Assembly: GCA_046761005.1 (NCBI GenBank)
Contig: JBHIFI010000094.1
Span: forward strand, 1-5,081
Direction of reading: 5' to 3'
Length of the DNA stretch: 5,081 nucleotides
Source of the DNA: JAGMCJ01 sp046761005
Lineage (GTDB): Archaea; Thermoplasmatota; Thermoplasmata; RBG-16-68-12; JAGMCJ01
Positions 1-5,081 of this stretch are shown one piece after another (within the stretch, counting starts at the first letter, position 1; each line of letters opens with the position of its first letter). A program made the position numbers and the translations under genes. The notes below the pieces were generated by a model. That model was not told where the DNA came from. It saw only the letters and a list, made by a program, of their open reading frames with translations, and did not search any database.

Positions 1-5
1 AGCCC

Positions 6-19
6 AAAAAGTTTATAAT
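6..19 (+). promoter_or_regulatory. BRE/TATA promoter of the DUF211 gene
   Basis: An A-rich stretch (AAAAAG) followed directly by TTTATAAT matches the archaeal BRE plus TATA-box arrangement. With the usual spacing of about 26 bp from the TATA centre, transcription would begin near position 42. That gives a short leader of about 16 bases before the GTG start at 58. The leader holds CAGGGA about 7 bases before the start, a weak Shine-Dalgarno candidate. It is the best-looking TATA box in the window; the start site is inferred from spacing. Confidence 0.7.
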
Positions 20-57
20 CCATCACCTATGTTATAGCTATCGGCAGGGAACAAACA

Positions 58-348
58 GTGAGTGAGATTAAACGATTGGTTCTCGACGTTCTGAAGCCTC
101 ACAGCCCCTCTATTGTGGAGCTTTCTAGAAAGCTTGGGAAGCTCGTTGGAGTCCTTGGTGTGAATTGCTCTGTTAACGAGGTCGACAAGGATACTGAGAG
201 CATCAAGATAACAATAGAGGGACACTCCATAAGCTTCGACAGAGTTGCTGATACGATAGAAGCTATGGGAGCGGTCATTCACTCCGTGGACAGCGTTTCG
301 GCTGGAAAGAAGATAGTGGAAGAGGTGGAAACACCTCAGGACCGCTGA
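58..348 (+). CDS. DUF211 family protein (PF02680), archaeal conserved protein of unknown function
   Basis: This is a 96-residue protein of the archaeal DUF211 family, whose members are normally about 95-100 residues, so it looks complete. Diagnostic features are the N-terminal segment IKRLVLDVLKPHSPSIVEL (residues 4-22), the central GV-GVN-x-VNEVD-x-x-T-x-x-I-x-ITIEG block (about 31-55), and the C-terminal GAVIHSVD-x-V-x-AG-K-x-IVEEVETPQD (71-95). The predicted beta-alpha-beta-beta-alpha-beta order fits the small ferredoxin-like fold known for the family. There is no signal peptide or membrane segment, so it should be cytosolic. The family's role is not established; a ligand- or metal-sensing regulatory role is only a possibility. 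The start is GTG at 58, chosen because it yields the conserved N-terminus and lies properly downstream of the TATA box. It is the only + strand gene here, and its last 13 bases overlap the 3' end of SRP19. Confidence 0.92.
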   Translation: MSEIKRLVLDVLKPHSPSIVELSRKLGKLVGVLGVNCSVNEVDKDTESIKITIEGHSISFDRVADTIEAMGAVIHSVDSVSAGKKIVEEVETPQDR

Positions 349-623
349 TCCTTAAGTCGAGAAGCGATCTGTAGGATAATGTCTGACTTCGGGGTCGTCT
401 TGGCTACAATCACACGGCCATCTCCTTTCCTTGGTTCAGAGGGATGGCTCTTCTCTGGTTCGATTTCGACGTAGTAGCCGAGATCCCTCGCTGTTTTGGC
501 GATAATCTCTGCTGTCGGATCCTGTATGGCAAGTTTCTTTGGAACCCTCCTCCCCTCCTTTCTCGTCTTGGTTCTGTCGAAGTAACAGGGCCAAAGAATG
601 ATGATGTCCTTTCTTCTTGGCAT
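336..623 (-). CDS. srp19: Signal recognition particle subunit SRP19
   Basis: This 95-residue basic protein is the archaeal SRP19 component. In the family it binds the tips of helices 6 and 8 of 7S RNA and prepares the RNA for SRP54, allowing targeting of nascent membrane and secreted proteins. The recognisable signature is IIILWPCYFDRTKTRKEGRR near residues 7-26, the WPxYxDxxKxxxEGRRxPK RNA-binding block typical of SRP19. It is followed by the LAIQDPTAEII segment (31-41) and the DLGYYVEIEPEKSHP region (47-61). Length is normal for archaeal SRP19. The start is ATG at 623, the only upstream start consistent with the conserved N-terminus. The ATG has no convincing Shine-Dalgarno but has a T-rich TATA-like element about 27 bp upstream, suggesting a leaderless transcript. 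It follows rps8e by 40 bp and may also be reached by read-through. Its stop lies inside the convergent DUF211 gene. Confidence 0.95.
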   Translation of the reverse strand: MPRRKDIIILWPCYFDRTKTRKEGRRVPKKLAIQDPTAEIIAKTARDLGYYVEIEPEKSHPSEPRKGDGRVIVAKTTPKSDIILQIASRLKDQRS

Positions 624-645
624 CCCTGCACGTATTAGGACTCAG

Positions 646-660
646 ACAAAAAAGCTTTCC
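646..660 (-). promoter_or_regulatory. Probable T-rich BRE/TATA promoter of SRP19 (or rps8e terminator tract)
   Basis: On the - strand this reads GGAAAGCTTTTTTGT, with the T-run centred about 27 bp upstream of the SRP19 ATG. That is where a TATA box would sit for a leaderless mRNA. The same six-T run begins about a dozen bases after the rps8e stop, so it could instead, or also, act as an archaeal U-tract terminator for rps8e. It shares the 10-mer AAAGCTTTTT with the element upstream of aIF2-beta. The sequence alone does not separate the two roles. Confidence 0.4.
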
Positions 661-663
661 TTC

Positions 664-1044
664 CTATTTGATGAGAACGGCGTTGACCACTCCGTGCTGG
701 CCCGGGCGGGAAGTCACCCTCGCAGTCCCAAGTTCCGTCTCTATAGTCGCGCCCTTTGTGATTATGTTTCTCTGCACGAAGTGGGGGTTGGCTGGATTGC
801 TTCTTACCGTGAGAATCCTTGCCCTCTTTGTGGATTTCTTCTTCGGATCAAGAACATTTGCCCATTCGACCTTCATTAGCCTAACCTTCTGATTGTGTCC
901 TCTGGTTTTGTATATCTTGACCCTCTGCTCTCCGGTAGATGCATACTGCTGTTCTCTTCCTATCTCGAACTTCCTCTTCTTGCGAGCGGGACGCAGCCTC
1001 CCGCCCGAGGGTTTTCTCTTGGATTTTCCTTGCCAAAGAGCCAT
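664..1044 (-). CDS. rps8e: Small-subunit ribosomal protein S8e
   Basis: This 126-residue, highly basic protein is archaeal/eukaryotic ribosomal protein S8e (eS8), a component of the small ribosomal subunit with no bacterial counterpart. The N-terminus MALWQGKSKRKPSGG with the following RLRPARKKRKFEIGRE block (to residue 31) is typical. So is the C-terminal stretch containing NPANPHFVQRNIITKGA (83-99), then IETELGTARVTSRPGQHG (101-118) and VVNAVLIK at the end. Length is normal for archaeal S8e, which lacks the long eukaryotic insertions, so it is complete. The start is ATG at 1042-1044, supported by the conserved N-terminus and by a TATA box about 38 bp upstream. A short GAGG lies 2 bases before the ATG, which is too close to be an ideal ribosome binding site. 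It is followed by SRP19 on the same strand, so ribosome and SRP components are neighbours. Confidence 0.97.
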   Translation of the reverse strand: MALWQGKSKRKPSGGRLRPARKKRKFEIGREQQYASTGEQRVKIYKTRGHNQKVRLMKVEWANVLDPKKKSTKRARILTVRSNPANPHFVQRNIITKGATIETELGTARVTSRPGQHGVVNAVLIK

Positions 1045-1077
1045 GTCCTCACTGGGGATTGCACTATTAACGGCACT

Positions 1078-1090
1078 CTATAAAAACATT
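1078..1090 (-). promoter_or_regulatory. TATA-box promoter of rps8e
   Basis: The - strand reads AATGTTTTTATAGAG. TTTTTATA (1086-1079) is a good archaeal TATA box, placed in the 131-bp gap after the phosphoesterase gene. The predicted transcription start is near 1056, giving a leader of roughly a dozen bases before the rps8e ATG. The T-run could also help end the upstream transcript. This gap holds no recognisable tRNA or other RNA gene. Confidence 0.6.
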
Positions 1091-1100
1091 GCTAGGACGA

Positions 1101-1116
1101 TGGGTCAGTTGGCCCA
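1101..1116. promoter_or_regulatory. Imperfect palindrome upstream of the rps8e promoter
   Basis: TGGGTCAGTTGGCCCA is a 16-bp imperfect inverted repeat (TGGG/CCCA outer arms, one mismatch pair inside) about 15 bp upstream of the rps8e TATA box. It could be an operator or a weak hairpin behind the phosphoesterase gene. It is short enough to occur by chance, and no regulator can be named from it. Confidence 0.2.
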
Positions 1117-1175
1117 TATCTCAGTCTTTCGTGATGCGCTGTTTTCGCACGCGTCTCCAAACCACTTCGGAGTCC

Positions 1176-1799
1176 TCACTCTCTTAGAAAAACCTCCCGA
1201 GTGTCCGTATCGACGATTGCATATCTTCCGAACATTGCTGGACCCGGATTGAGAAATATGGTCTTTTCCCTTTGGATCCCAGGGCTCTCGTGTACATGAC
1301 CGAAGATTGAGAAGGTTGGCGAATAATCTATTACGATTTCCTTGATGGCGGCGCTTCCTACGGAATCCCCTCTTGCAGTAACATCAAGATGACCCCTTGC
1401 CGCATCGTGCGTCACGAGAATGACACCTGGTTTCATTAAGGGAGTGAGTGTTCTCCTTATCTCATCCTCCGGAAGCTCAAAAGGGGTGTGGAATGGTGTC
1501 GGACTGGAACCACCCAATCCAACGAAGGTGTGCTCCTCAATAGTAATTTCCTTTGCGTGGAGGGAGATGTCCAGATCCTCCAGAAGAGATACGATTTCTG
1601 GCGGATCGCAATTGCCCGGAATGGCCAGAACACTGCCAGGAAGATCCTCAAGGAAAGATTTCGCCCAGGGTAGAGGGCCGAAGTGAGTGATATCTCCGCA
1701 TATGAGGGTCAACACTGGTTTGTGAGAAAGGACCGCATCGTGGATTGTTCTTGCCCCTAGGTTTGAGGAATGAATGTCCGTTGCTGCGAGTATCTTCAT
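1176..1799 (-). CDS. Calcineurin-like metallophosphoesterase (Icc-related, COG2129-like)
   Basis: This 207-residue protein has the full set of calcineurin-type dinuclear-metal motifs: D8-x-H10 (ATDIHS), G35-D36 (CGDIT), G62-N63-C64-D65, H131 (VTHD) and G167-H168-V169-H170. These should bind two divalent metals and hydrolyse a phosphodiester or phosphomonoester; the substrate cannot be read from the sequence. GNCD instead of GNHD is also found in small phosphodiesterases of the YfcE/MJ0936 type, so it need not mean loss of activity. Overall it resembles the archaeal predicted phosphoesterases related to Icc. There is no signal peptide or membrane segment. The ATG at 1799 is fixed by a strong ribosome binding site 4 bases upstream and by the conserved MKILAATDIH beginning. 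The gene starts 13 bp after the protease stop, so it is very probably co-transcribed with, and translated after, the membrane protease and aIF2-beta. Confidence 0.9.
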   Translation of the reverse strand: MKILAATDIHSSNLGARTIHDAVLSHKPVLTLICGDITHFGPLPWAKSFLEDLPGSVLAIPGNCDPPEIVSLLEDLDISLHAKEITIEEHTFVGLGGSSPTPFHTPFELPEDEIRRTLTPLMKPGVILVTHDAARGHLDVTARGDSVGSAAIKEIVIDYSPTFSIFGHVHESPGIQREKTIFLNPGPAMFGRYAIVDTDTREVFLRE

Positions 1800-1803
1800 T
1801 CCT

Positions 1804-1809
1804 TCACCT
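1804..1809 (-). promoter_or_regulatory. Ribosome binding site of the phosphoesterase gene
   Basis: AGGTGA on the - strand pairs with the archaeal anti-Shine-Dalgarno (complement GGAGGTGAT) and lies 4 bases before the ATG at 1799. It is the strongest such site in the window. It fits an operon-internal gene needing its own ribosome recruitment, in contrast to the genes with promoter-proximal starts, which lack clear sites. It lies in the 13-bp gap after the protease stop codon. Confidence 0.7.
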
Positions 1810-1812
1810 AGT

Positions 1813-2751
1813 TTAGCCTATGCCGAAACCCAGATTGCCATAAAATGCGACATAGGAGATTGTGAACCCCAATATAGCTCCAGCATTTAGGAGTGGAAGG
1901 CCCGCTTGAGGATTTCCTTTGATTACGAACCTCATCAGTATGGAGAAGCCCACTATCACACCAATCATGGTGAACAGGGAAACAAGAACTCTGGCGGGGA
2001 GGCCGAGAAAGAACTCTGTGGGCAACCAGCGAAAAGCTGAGACAACGAGAGATCCAGGGATGATGATGTCGCCGAGCCCCATGAACATCGCCTCCCGCTT
2101 TTTTTTCTTAATCTGATCCTTAAGGCTCTTCTGGGTCTTATAGGAGTAGGATTTCGATTTCGGTATGACAAGGAGGATGGGGAGATGCTGTTCGGTAATC
2201 GCATCGGCCAGCGTGACCATATGCTTTGTCTTGTAGACGGATATGGCATCGTATGCGGCAAGTGCGACCAATAGAATGATTGCTGGCAGTATTGCGAAGG
2301 ATATCCCTATTATTGCTGTTACGCCAGCGGCAACCGTTATTCCCACACCATCTACCACGTACCACTCCGGATTCTTGTAGACGACCAGTGTCAGAGTGAG
2401 AGCAGCACATATTGAAATGATCATTGAAGCCAATTCAGCTATCTCAGGCTCCTGAGCCCAGATAAAGAGATAGAAGAGGGGAACGGAAAGTACGAATATC
2501 ATAGTGAGGAAAATTGCCAAGAGGATGAGAAAACGGAGGAATTTCTTTCTTCCCATCCTAACCGCCAAAAGAATGAGAGCCGAGAAGGCTAGTATGAGAA
2601 TTACGTATAGAAGGGGGTTGACTGGGTCCTCTGGGTCCGGAAATGCCTGATATCCGCTCTCCGCAAAGGGGAGTGCTAGAAAAACCGCCAGTGATTGGGT
2701 GATGATGATGAGACAACCCATTGCAACGACAGCAGGGATTTCCGTTCTCAT
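1813..2751 (-). CDS. Presenilin-like intramembrane aspartyl protease (signal peptide peptidase family, PF06550/A22)
   Basis: This 312-residue polytopic membrane protein is an archaeal presenilin/signal peptide peptidase homologue. It has about nine hydrophobic segments (near 6-30, 46-65, 71-98, 105-125, 133-152, 153-172, 226-242, 250-275 and 284-306). The catalytic aspartates are D168 in the YD motif (AAYDAISVY, sixth segment) and D228 in GLGD (225-228, seventh segment). The PAL-equivalent motif is present as PQAGLPLLNAG (281-291) before the last segment. A cytoplasmic Lys-rich loop (about 173-223, with KKKKR at 215-219) separates the two catalytic segments. The family cleaves transmembrane helices within the bilayer; a natural substrate is not evident here. 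The ATG at 2751 lies one base after the aIF2-beta stop, and AGGGA sits 5 bases upstream, so translation is probably coupled. All key residues are present, so it should be active. The Lys loop contains an in-phase A-AAA-AAG heptamer. Confidence 0.93.
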   Translation of the reverse strand: MRTEIPAVVAMGCLIIITQSLAVFLALPFAESGYQAFPDPEDPVNPLLYVILILAFSALILLAVRMGRKKFLRFLILLAIFLTMIFVLSVPLFYLFIWAQEPEIAELASMIISICAALTLTLVVYKNPEWYVVDGVGITVAAGVTAIIGISFAILPAIILLVALAAYDAISVYKTKHMVTLADAITEQHLPILLVIPKSKSYSYKTQKSLKDQIKKKKREAMFMGLGDIIIPGSLVVSAFRWLPTEFFLGLPARVLVSLFTMIGVIVGFSILMRFVIKGNPQAGLPLLNAGAILGFTISYVAFYGNLGFGIG

Positions 2752-2752
2752 C

Positions 2753-3373
2753 TCATTCCCTTGCTAGGCTGGCGAAGGCAATGTTTCCTGTGATTTTCTC
2801 TATCTTCACCTTCACGATAGAACCTTTGGCCGTTCCGGGGACGTATATAACATACTTATCCTTCTTGGCGACTCCGTCTCCCTTTTTCCCTATATCCTGA
2901 ATCATGACCTCGTAAACCTTTCCTTCTACAAGGGGGGGCTCCTCCTCCTTCGGGAGAACCCTTCCAAATTTGACGGGTCTGTGGGCACCGCAAGCATCGC
3001 ATTCCAGCAACGTCACGCGCCCCTCCTTGATGAGCCTCGTGTCCGGACGCCTGCACTCCGAGCAGAGGACAAAGGTCTCAATATACCCTCTCAGACGATT
3101 CCCGATCTGATTTGCGGGAACCCTCCCCTTGAAAACGACCCTCTTGCCGTCAATCGTTCCGGCGGTTCCAAGTTCCCTGAGAAGATACACGAGGATTTGC
3201 GATGGTTCCCTGTTTATTGCATTGGCGACCTCTTCGAAGTTCCTGAACACTGTGGTCTTTCCCTCAACGAAGACATCGACATCGGGGACTTTGAACCTCT
3301 CTCGTGTGATTATTTTTGCGGGAAGATTCTCTCTTGCCCTCTTCAGCAGATGATCGTAGTCTAGTTCTGCCAT
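2753..3373 (-). CDS. Translation initiation factor aIF2 subunit beta with C-terminal TRAM domain
   Basis: This 206-residue protein is the beta subunit of the heterotrimeric factor aIF2, which carries initiator Met-tRNA to the small ribosomal subunit. Residues 1-20 hold the N-terminal helix (DYDHLLKRARENLP). Residues 25-100 form the alpha/beta core, with the hallmark KTTVFRNFEEVANAINREP and LGTAGTIDGKRVVFKGR. Residues 104-128 form the zinc ribbon (C104-x2-C107, then C125-x2-C128). Residues 147-206 form a TRAM domain (GKVYEVMIQDIGKKGDGVAK, then YVIYVPGTAKGSIVKVKI), a small beta-barrel RNA-binding module. The TRAM extension occurs in some euryarchaeal aIF2-beta proteins and is absent from many others. 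I chose the ATG at 3373 because it gives the conserved MAELDYDHLL start. The upstream in-frame ATG at 3460 would add 29 unconserved residues and run into pyrG. It leads a probable operon with the protease and phosphoesterase. Confidence 0.95.
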   Translation of the reverse strand: MAELDYDHLLKRARENLPAKIITRERFKVPDVDVFVEGKTTVFRNFEEVANAINREPSQILVYLLRELGTAGTIDGKRVVFKGRVPANQIGNRLRGYIETFVLCSECRRPDTRLIKEGRVTLLECDACGAHRPVKFGRVLPKEEEPPLVEGKVYEVMIQDIGKKGDGVAKKDKYVIYVPGTAKGSIVKVKIEKITGNIAFASLARE

Positions 3374-3395
3374 ATTCGGTGACAAAAGAGTCAAG

Positions 3396-3414
3396 CCATC
3401 TAAAAAGCTTTGCC
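3396..3414 (-). promoter_or_regulatory. Possible BRE/TATA promoter of aIF2-beta
   Basis: The 52-bp gap between pyrG and aIF2-beta contains CAAAGCTTTTTAGATGG on the - strand. Its T-rich centre lies about 29 bp before the aIF2-beta ATG, which would give a leader of only a few bases. No Shine-Dalgarno is seen before that ATG, in line with leaderless translation. The match to a TATA box is weak, and read-through from pyrG is equally possible. Confidence 0.4.
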
Positions 3415-3425
3415 ATCGAAGTGTC

Positions 3426-5030
3426 CTACTCTCTTTTCTTCTCAAGGGATGCCCGTACAAGTCCGTAGTGGAGTGGTGAAGGTCTAAGGGGCCTCGATTT
3501 GAACTCTGGATGAAACTGTGAGGCCATGAAGTAGGGATGGTCTGAGAACTCAGCTATCTCCATTCTTCTGTCATCCAACGATCGTCCTGTATATTCTAGA
3601 CCTTCTTTCTCAATCCTCTCTATGAATTCTGGATTTATCTCGTATCTGTGTCTATGCCTTTCCTCTATCTTGGTTTTGCCATACAGTTTCTCAGCGACCG
3701 AACCCACCCTTATCCTTATCTTATGGGCGCCCAGCCTCATCGTCGCACCCTTATCGACAACTTCCTTTTGCTCCGGAAGCAGATCCACAACCGGATAAGG
3801 GGTGTCATGATCAAACTCTGAGCTGTTCGCACCTTCCATTCTGAGCATATGTCTGGAGAACTCCACAGTTGCCAGCTGAAAACCAAGACAAATGCCCAAA
3901 AAGGGAACTTTATTCTCCCTTGCAAATCGAATGGCCCTTATTTTTCCTTCTATCCCCCTATCACCAAAACCCCCCGGAACCAATATACCGTCCATTTTTC
4001 CAAGAATATCAAGTGAGCCACCATTCTCCAGATCCTCGCTCTCCACCCATGTGATATTGACTTTGGCTCTTGCCTTGGCTCCTGCATGATGCAGAGACTC
4101 CACGTGACTGATGTACGAATCCATCAGGTGAGTGTACTTCCCGACTAAGGCGATAGTCACAGAATCCCTTGGGTTTAGCAATCTGTCAAGGTAGTCCTTC
4201 CATTCTCCAAGATTCTCTTTTGCCTCATCATACCCGAATCTCTTCAAGACGAAGTCTGTGAGTTCCTGGTCCTCGAGGAGAAGGGGAACTTCGTAGATTG
4301 ATGCTACGTCAGGGGCGCTTACCACCGCATCTTCTGGAACATCGCAGAAAAGGGATATTTTGCCCTTTATGGCTCTCTCCAGAGGCTTCTCCGATCTGGC
4401 AATCACGATGTCGGGTTTGATTCCTATCGCTCTAAGCTCTCTCACGGAGTGCTGAGTTGGCTTGGTTTTCTGCTCTTTGACTGTTCCAAGTATCGGAACG
4501 AGTGTCGTGTGTATGAATATGACATTCTCTCTTCCTACATCTCTTGAGAGTTGCCTAACAGCCTCCAAGAAGGGCATGGATTCTATGTCTCCGACGGTTC
4601 CGCCGAGTTCTACCAGTGTCACATCAACATCGCTGTCCTTTCCCACTTGGATTATCTCTCTCTTTATCTCATCCGTGATGTGTGGTATTATCTGTACAGT
4701 GTTTCCGAGATAGTCTCCCCTTCTCTCCTTTTCGATAACAGTCCTGTAGACTTTTCCCGTTGTTATGTTGTGGTTGGTAGTGAGATTGACATCGATGAAT
4801 CTCTCATAGTTGCCGAAGTCCATGTCGACCTCACTCCCGTCATCGAGCACAAAAACCTCGCCATGCTGAAATGGATTCATCGTTCCCGCATCGCAGTTCA
4901 GATACGGATCGATCTTTATCGCTGTTACTCGAAGTCCTCGAACTCTGAGAAGCATTCCGAGCGAGGAAGTTGTGATTCCCTTACCTAGACCGGACAAAAC
5001 TCCCCCCGTGATTATCACGTATTTCATCAT
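3426..5030 (-). CDS. pyrG: CTP synthase (glutamine-hydrolysing)
   Basis: This 534-residue enzyme makes CTP from UTP, ATP and glutamine, the last step of de novo pyrimidine nucleotide synthesis, in the cytosol. The N-terminal synthetase domain (about 1-270) has the P-loop-like GGVLSGLGKGITTSS (9-23), metal-binding D71 and E141 (ELGGTVGDIES), and KTKPTQHSVREL (188-199). The C-terminal class I glutamine amidotransferase domain (about 290-530) has the oxyanion-side GGFGDRG (353-359), nucleophile C381 in GICLGFQ, and H507 and E509 in FHPEFKSRP, completing the triad. Length and both domains are normal, so it is intact. GICLGFQ rather than the commoner GICLGMQ is a mild variation. Two ATG codons, at 5030 and 5027, are both plausible; MKYVIITGG from the second matches the usual family start, so the true protein may be 533 residues. 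A TATA box lies about 34 bp upstream. Confidence 0.98.
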   Translation of the reverse strand: MMKYVIITGGVLSGLGKGITTSSLGMLLRVRGLRVTAIKIDPYLNCDAGTMNPFQHGEVFVLDDGSEVDMDFGNYERFIDVNLTTNHNITTGKVYRTVIEKERRGDYLGNTVQIIPHITDEIKREIIQVGKDSDVDVTLVELGGTVGDIESMPFLEAVRQLSRDVGRENVIFIHTTLVPILGTVKEQKTKPTQHSVRELRAIGIKPDIVIARSEKPLERAIKGKISLFCDVPEDAVVSAPDVASIYEVPLLLEDQELTDFVLKRFGYDEAKENLGEWKDYLDRLLNPRDSVTIALVGKYTHLMDSYISHVESLHHAGAKARAKVNITWVESEDLENGGSLDILGKMDGILVPGGFGDRGIEGKIRAIRFARENKVPFLGICLGFQLATVEFSRHMLRMEGANSSEFDHDTPYPVVDLLPEQKEVVDKGATMRLGAHKIRIRVGSVAEKLYGKTKIEERHRHRYEINPEFIERIEKEGLEYTGRSLDDRRMEIAEFSDHPYFMASQFHPEFKSRPLRPSPLHYGLVRASLEKKRE

Positions 5031-5060
5031 TTCACGGGATTAGCACATAGTTTGGTCGTG

Positions 5061-5070
5061 ATTTAAATGT
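5061..5070 (-). promoter_or_regulatory. TATA-box promoter of pyrG
   Basis: ACATTTAAAT on the - strand is an AT-rich island with a TTTAAAT core centred about 34 bp before the first pyrG ATG. Standard spacing predicts a transcription start near 5038, so a leader of under a dozen bases. Only a weak GTGA lies before the ATG pair. The window ends 11 bases further upstream, so distal regulatory sites are not visible. Confidence 0.5.
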
Positions 5071-5081
5071 TCTCTCTCAAG

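Noticed and set aside
13..282. 89-residue open frame opposite the DUF211 gene
   Set aside because: It runs across the DUF211 promoter and coding region on the other strand and shows no family resemblance.
1045..1175. Possible small RNA gene in the longest intergenic gap
   Set aside because: No tRNA cloverleaf, box C/D or H/ACA signature, or other strong hairpin could be found by eye; only the rps8e promoter and one weak palindrome are supported.
893..1252. 119-residue open frame on the + strand, opposite rps8e and the end of the phosphoesterase gene
   Set aside because: It lies antisense to clearly conserved genes, has Cys/Leu/Pro/Ser-rich composition typical of a shadow frame, and resembles no known family.
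3374..3460. 29-residue N-terminal extension of aIF2-beta from the ATG at 3460
   Set aside because: The extra residues match nothing in the family and would overlap the end of pyrG; the ATG at 3373 gives the conserved start.
3888..3890. Disrupted glutaminase site in CTP synthase because of GICLGFQ instead of GICLGMQ
   Set aside because: The nucleophile Cys and the His and Glu of the triad are all present, and the residue after LG is not catalytic, so the enzyme should be functional.
4551..4988. 145-residue open frame on the + strand inside pyrG
   Set aside because: It is antisense to the strongly conserved synthetase domain of CTP synthase, has no promoter or ribosome binding site, and has no recognisable motifs.
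1..5081. A novel defence, mobile or CRISPR-like system
   Set aside because: All coding space is occupied by recognisable housekeeping families, with no spaced repeats, transposase, attachment site or unexplained gene of any size.

Overview
This window comes from an archaeal chromosome, most likely a euryarchaeon in the broad sense. The evidence is a run of archaeal-type information-processing genes (SRP19, ribosomal protein S8e, aIF2-beta) together with an archaeal DUF211 protein and a presenilin-like membrane protease. Promoters are of the archaeal BRE/TATA kind, and several sit about 27-30 bp from the start codon, which suggests leaderless or near-leaderless transcripts. A zinc-ribbon aIF2-beta carrying a C-terminal TRAM domain, next to a PF06550-type protease, fits Thermoplasmata, Methanomicrobia or Halobacteria. 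The moderate base composition and lack of strong acidic bias argue against Halobacteria. The exact lineage cannot be fixed from the sequence alone.

Layout: one gene, the DUF211 protein (58-348), is on the + strand behind a good TATA box. Everything else is on the - strand. Reading that strand in the direction of transcription: CTP synthase pyrG (5030-3426); a 52-bp gap with a possible promoter; aIF2-beta (3373-2753); one base; the presenilin-like protease (2751-1813); 13 bases with a clear ribosome binding site; a calcineurin-like phosphoesterase (1799-1176); a 131-bp gap with the S8e promoter; rps8e (1044-664); a 40-bp gap; and SRP19 (623-336). The 3' ends of SRP19 and the DUF211 gene converge and overlap by 13 bp. 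All seven genes look intact and the window is densely coding, with no gene-free stretch over 131 bp.

Functionally this is core housekeeping: nucleotide synthesis (CTP), translation initiation, the small ribosomal subunit, and co-translational membrane targeting by SRP. The less ordinary members are the intramembrane aspartyl protease and the phosphoesterase, which are tightly coupled behind aIF2-beta. I see no mobile element, CRISPR array, tRNA or rRNA, and no convincing evidence of a new biological system. The points most worth a second look are the aIF2-beta/protease/phosphoesterase coupling, an in-phase A-AAA-AAG slippery heptamer just upstream of the protease's catalytic GLGD motif, and the leaderless-type promoter elements.
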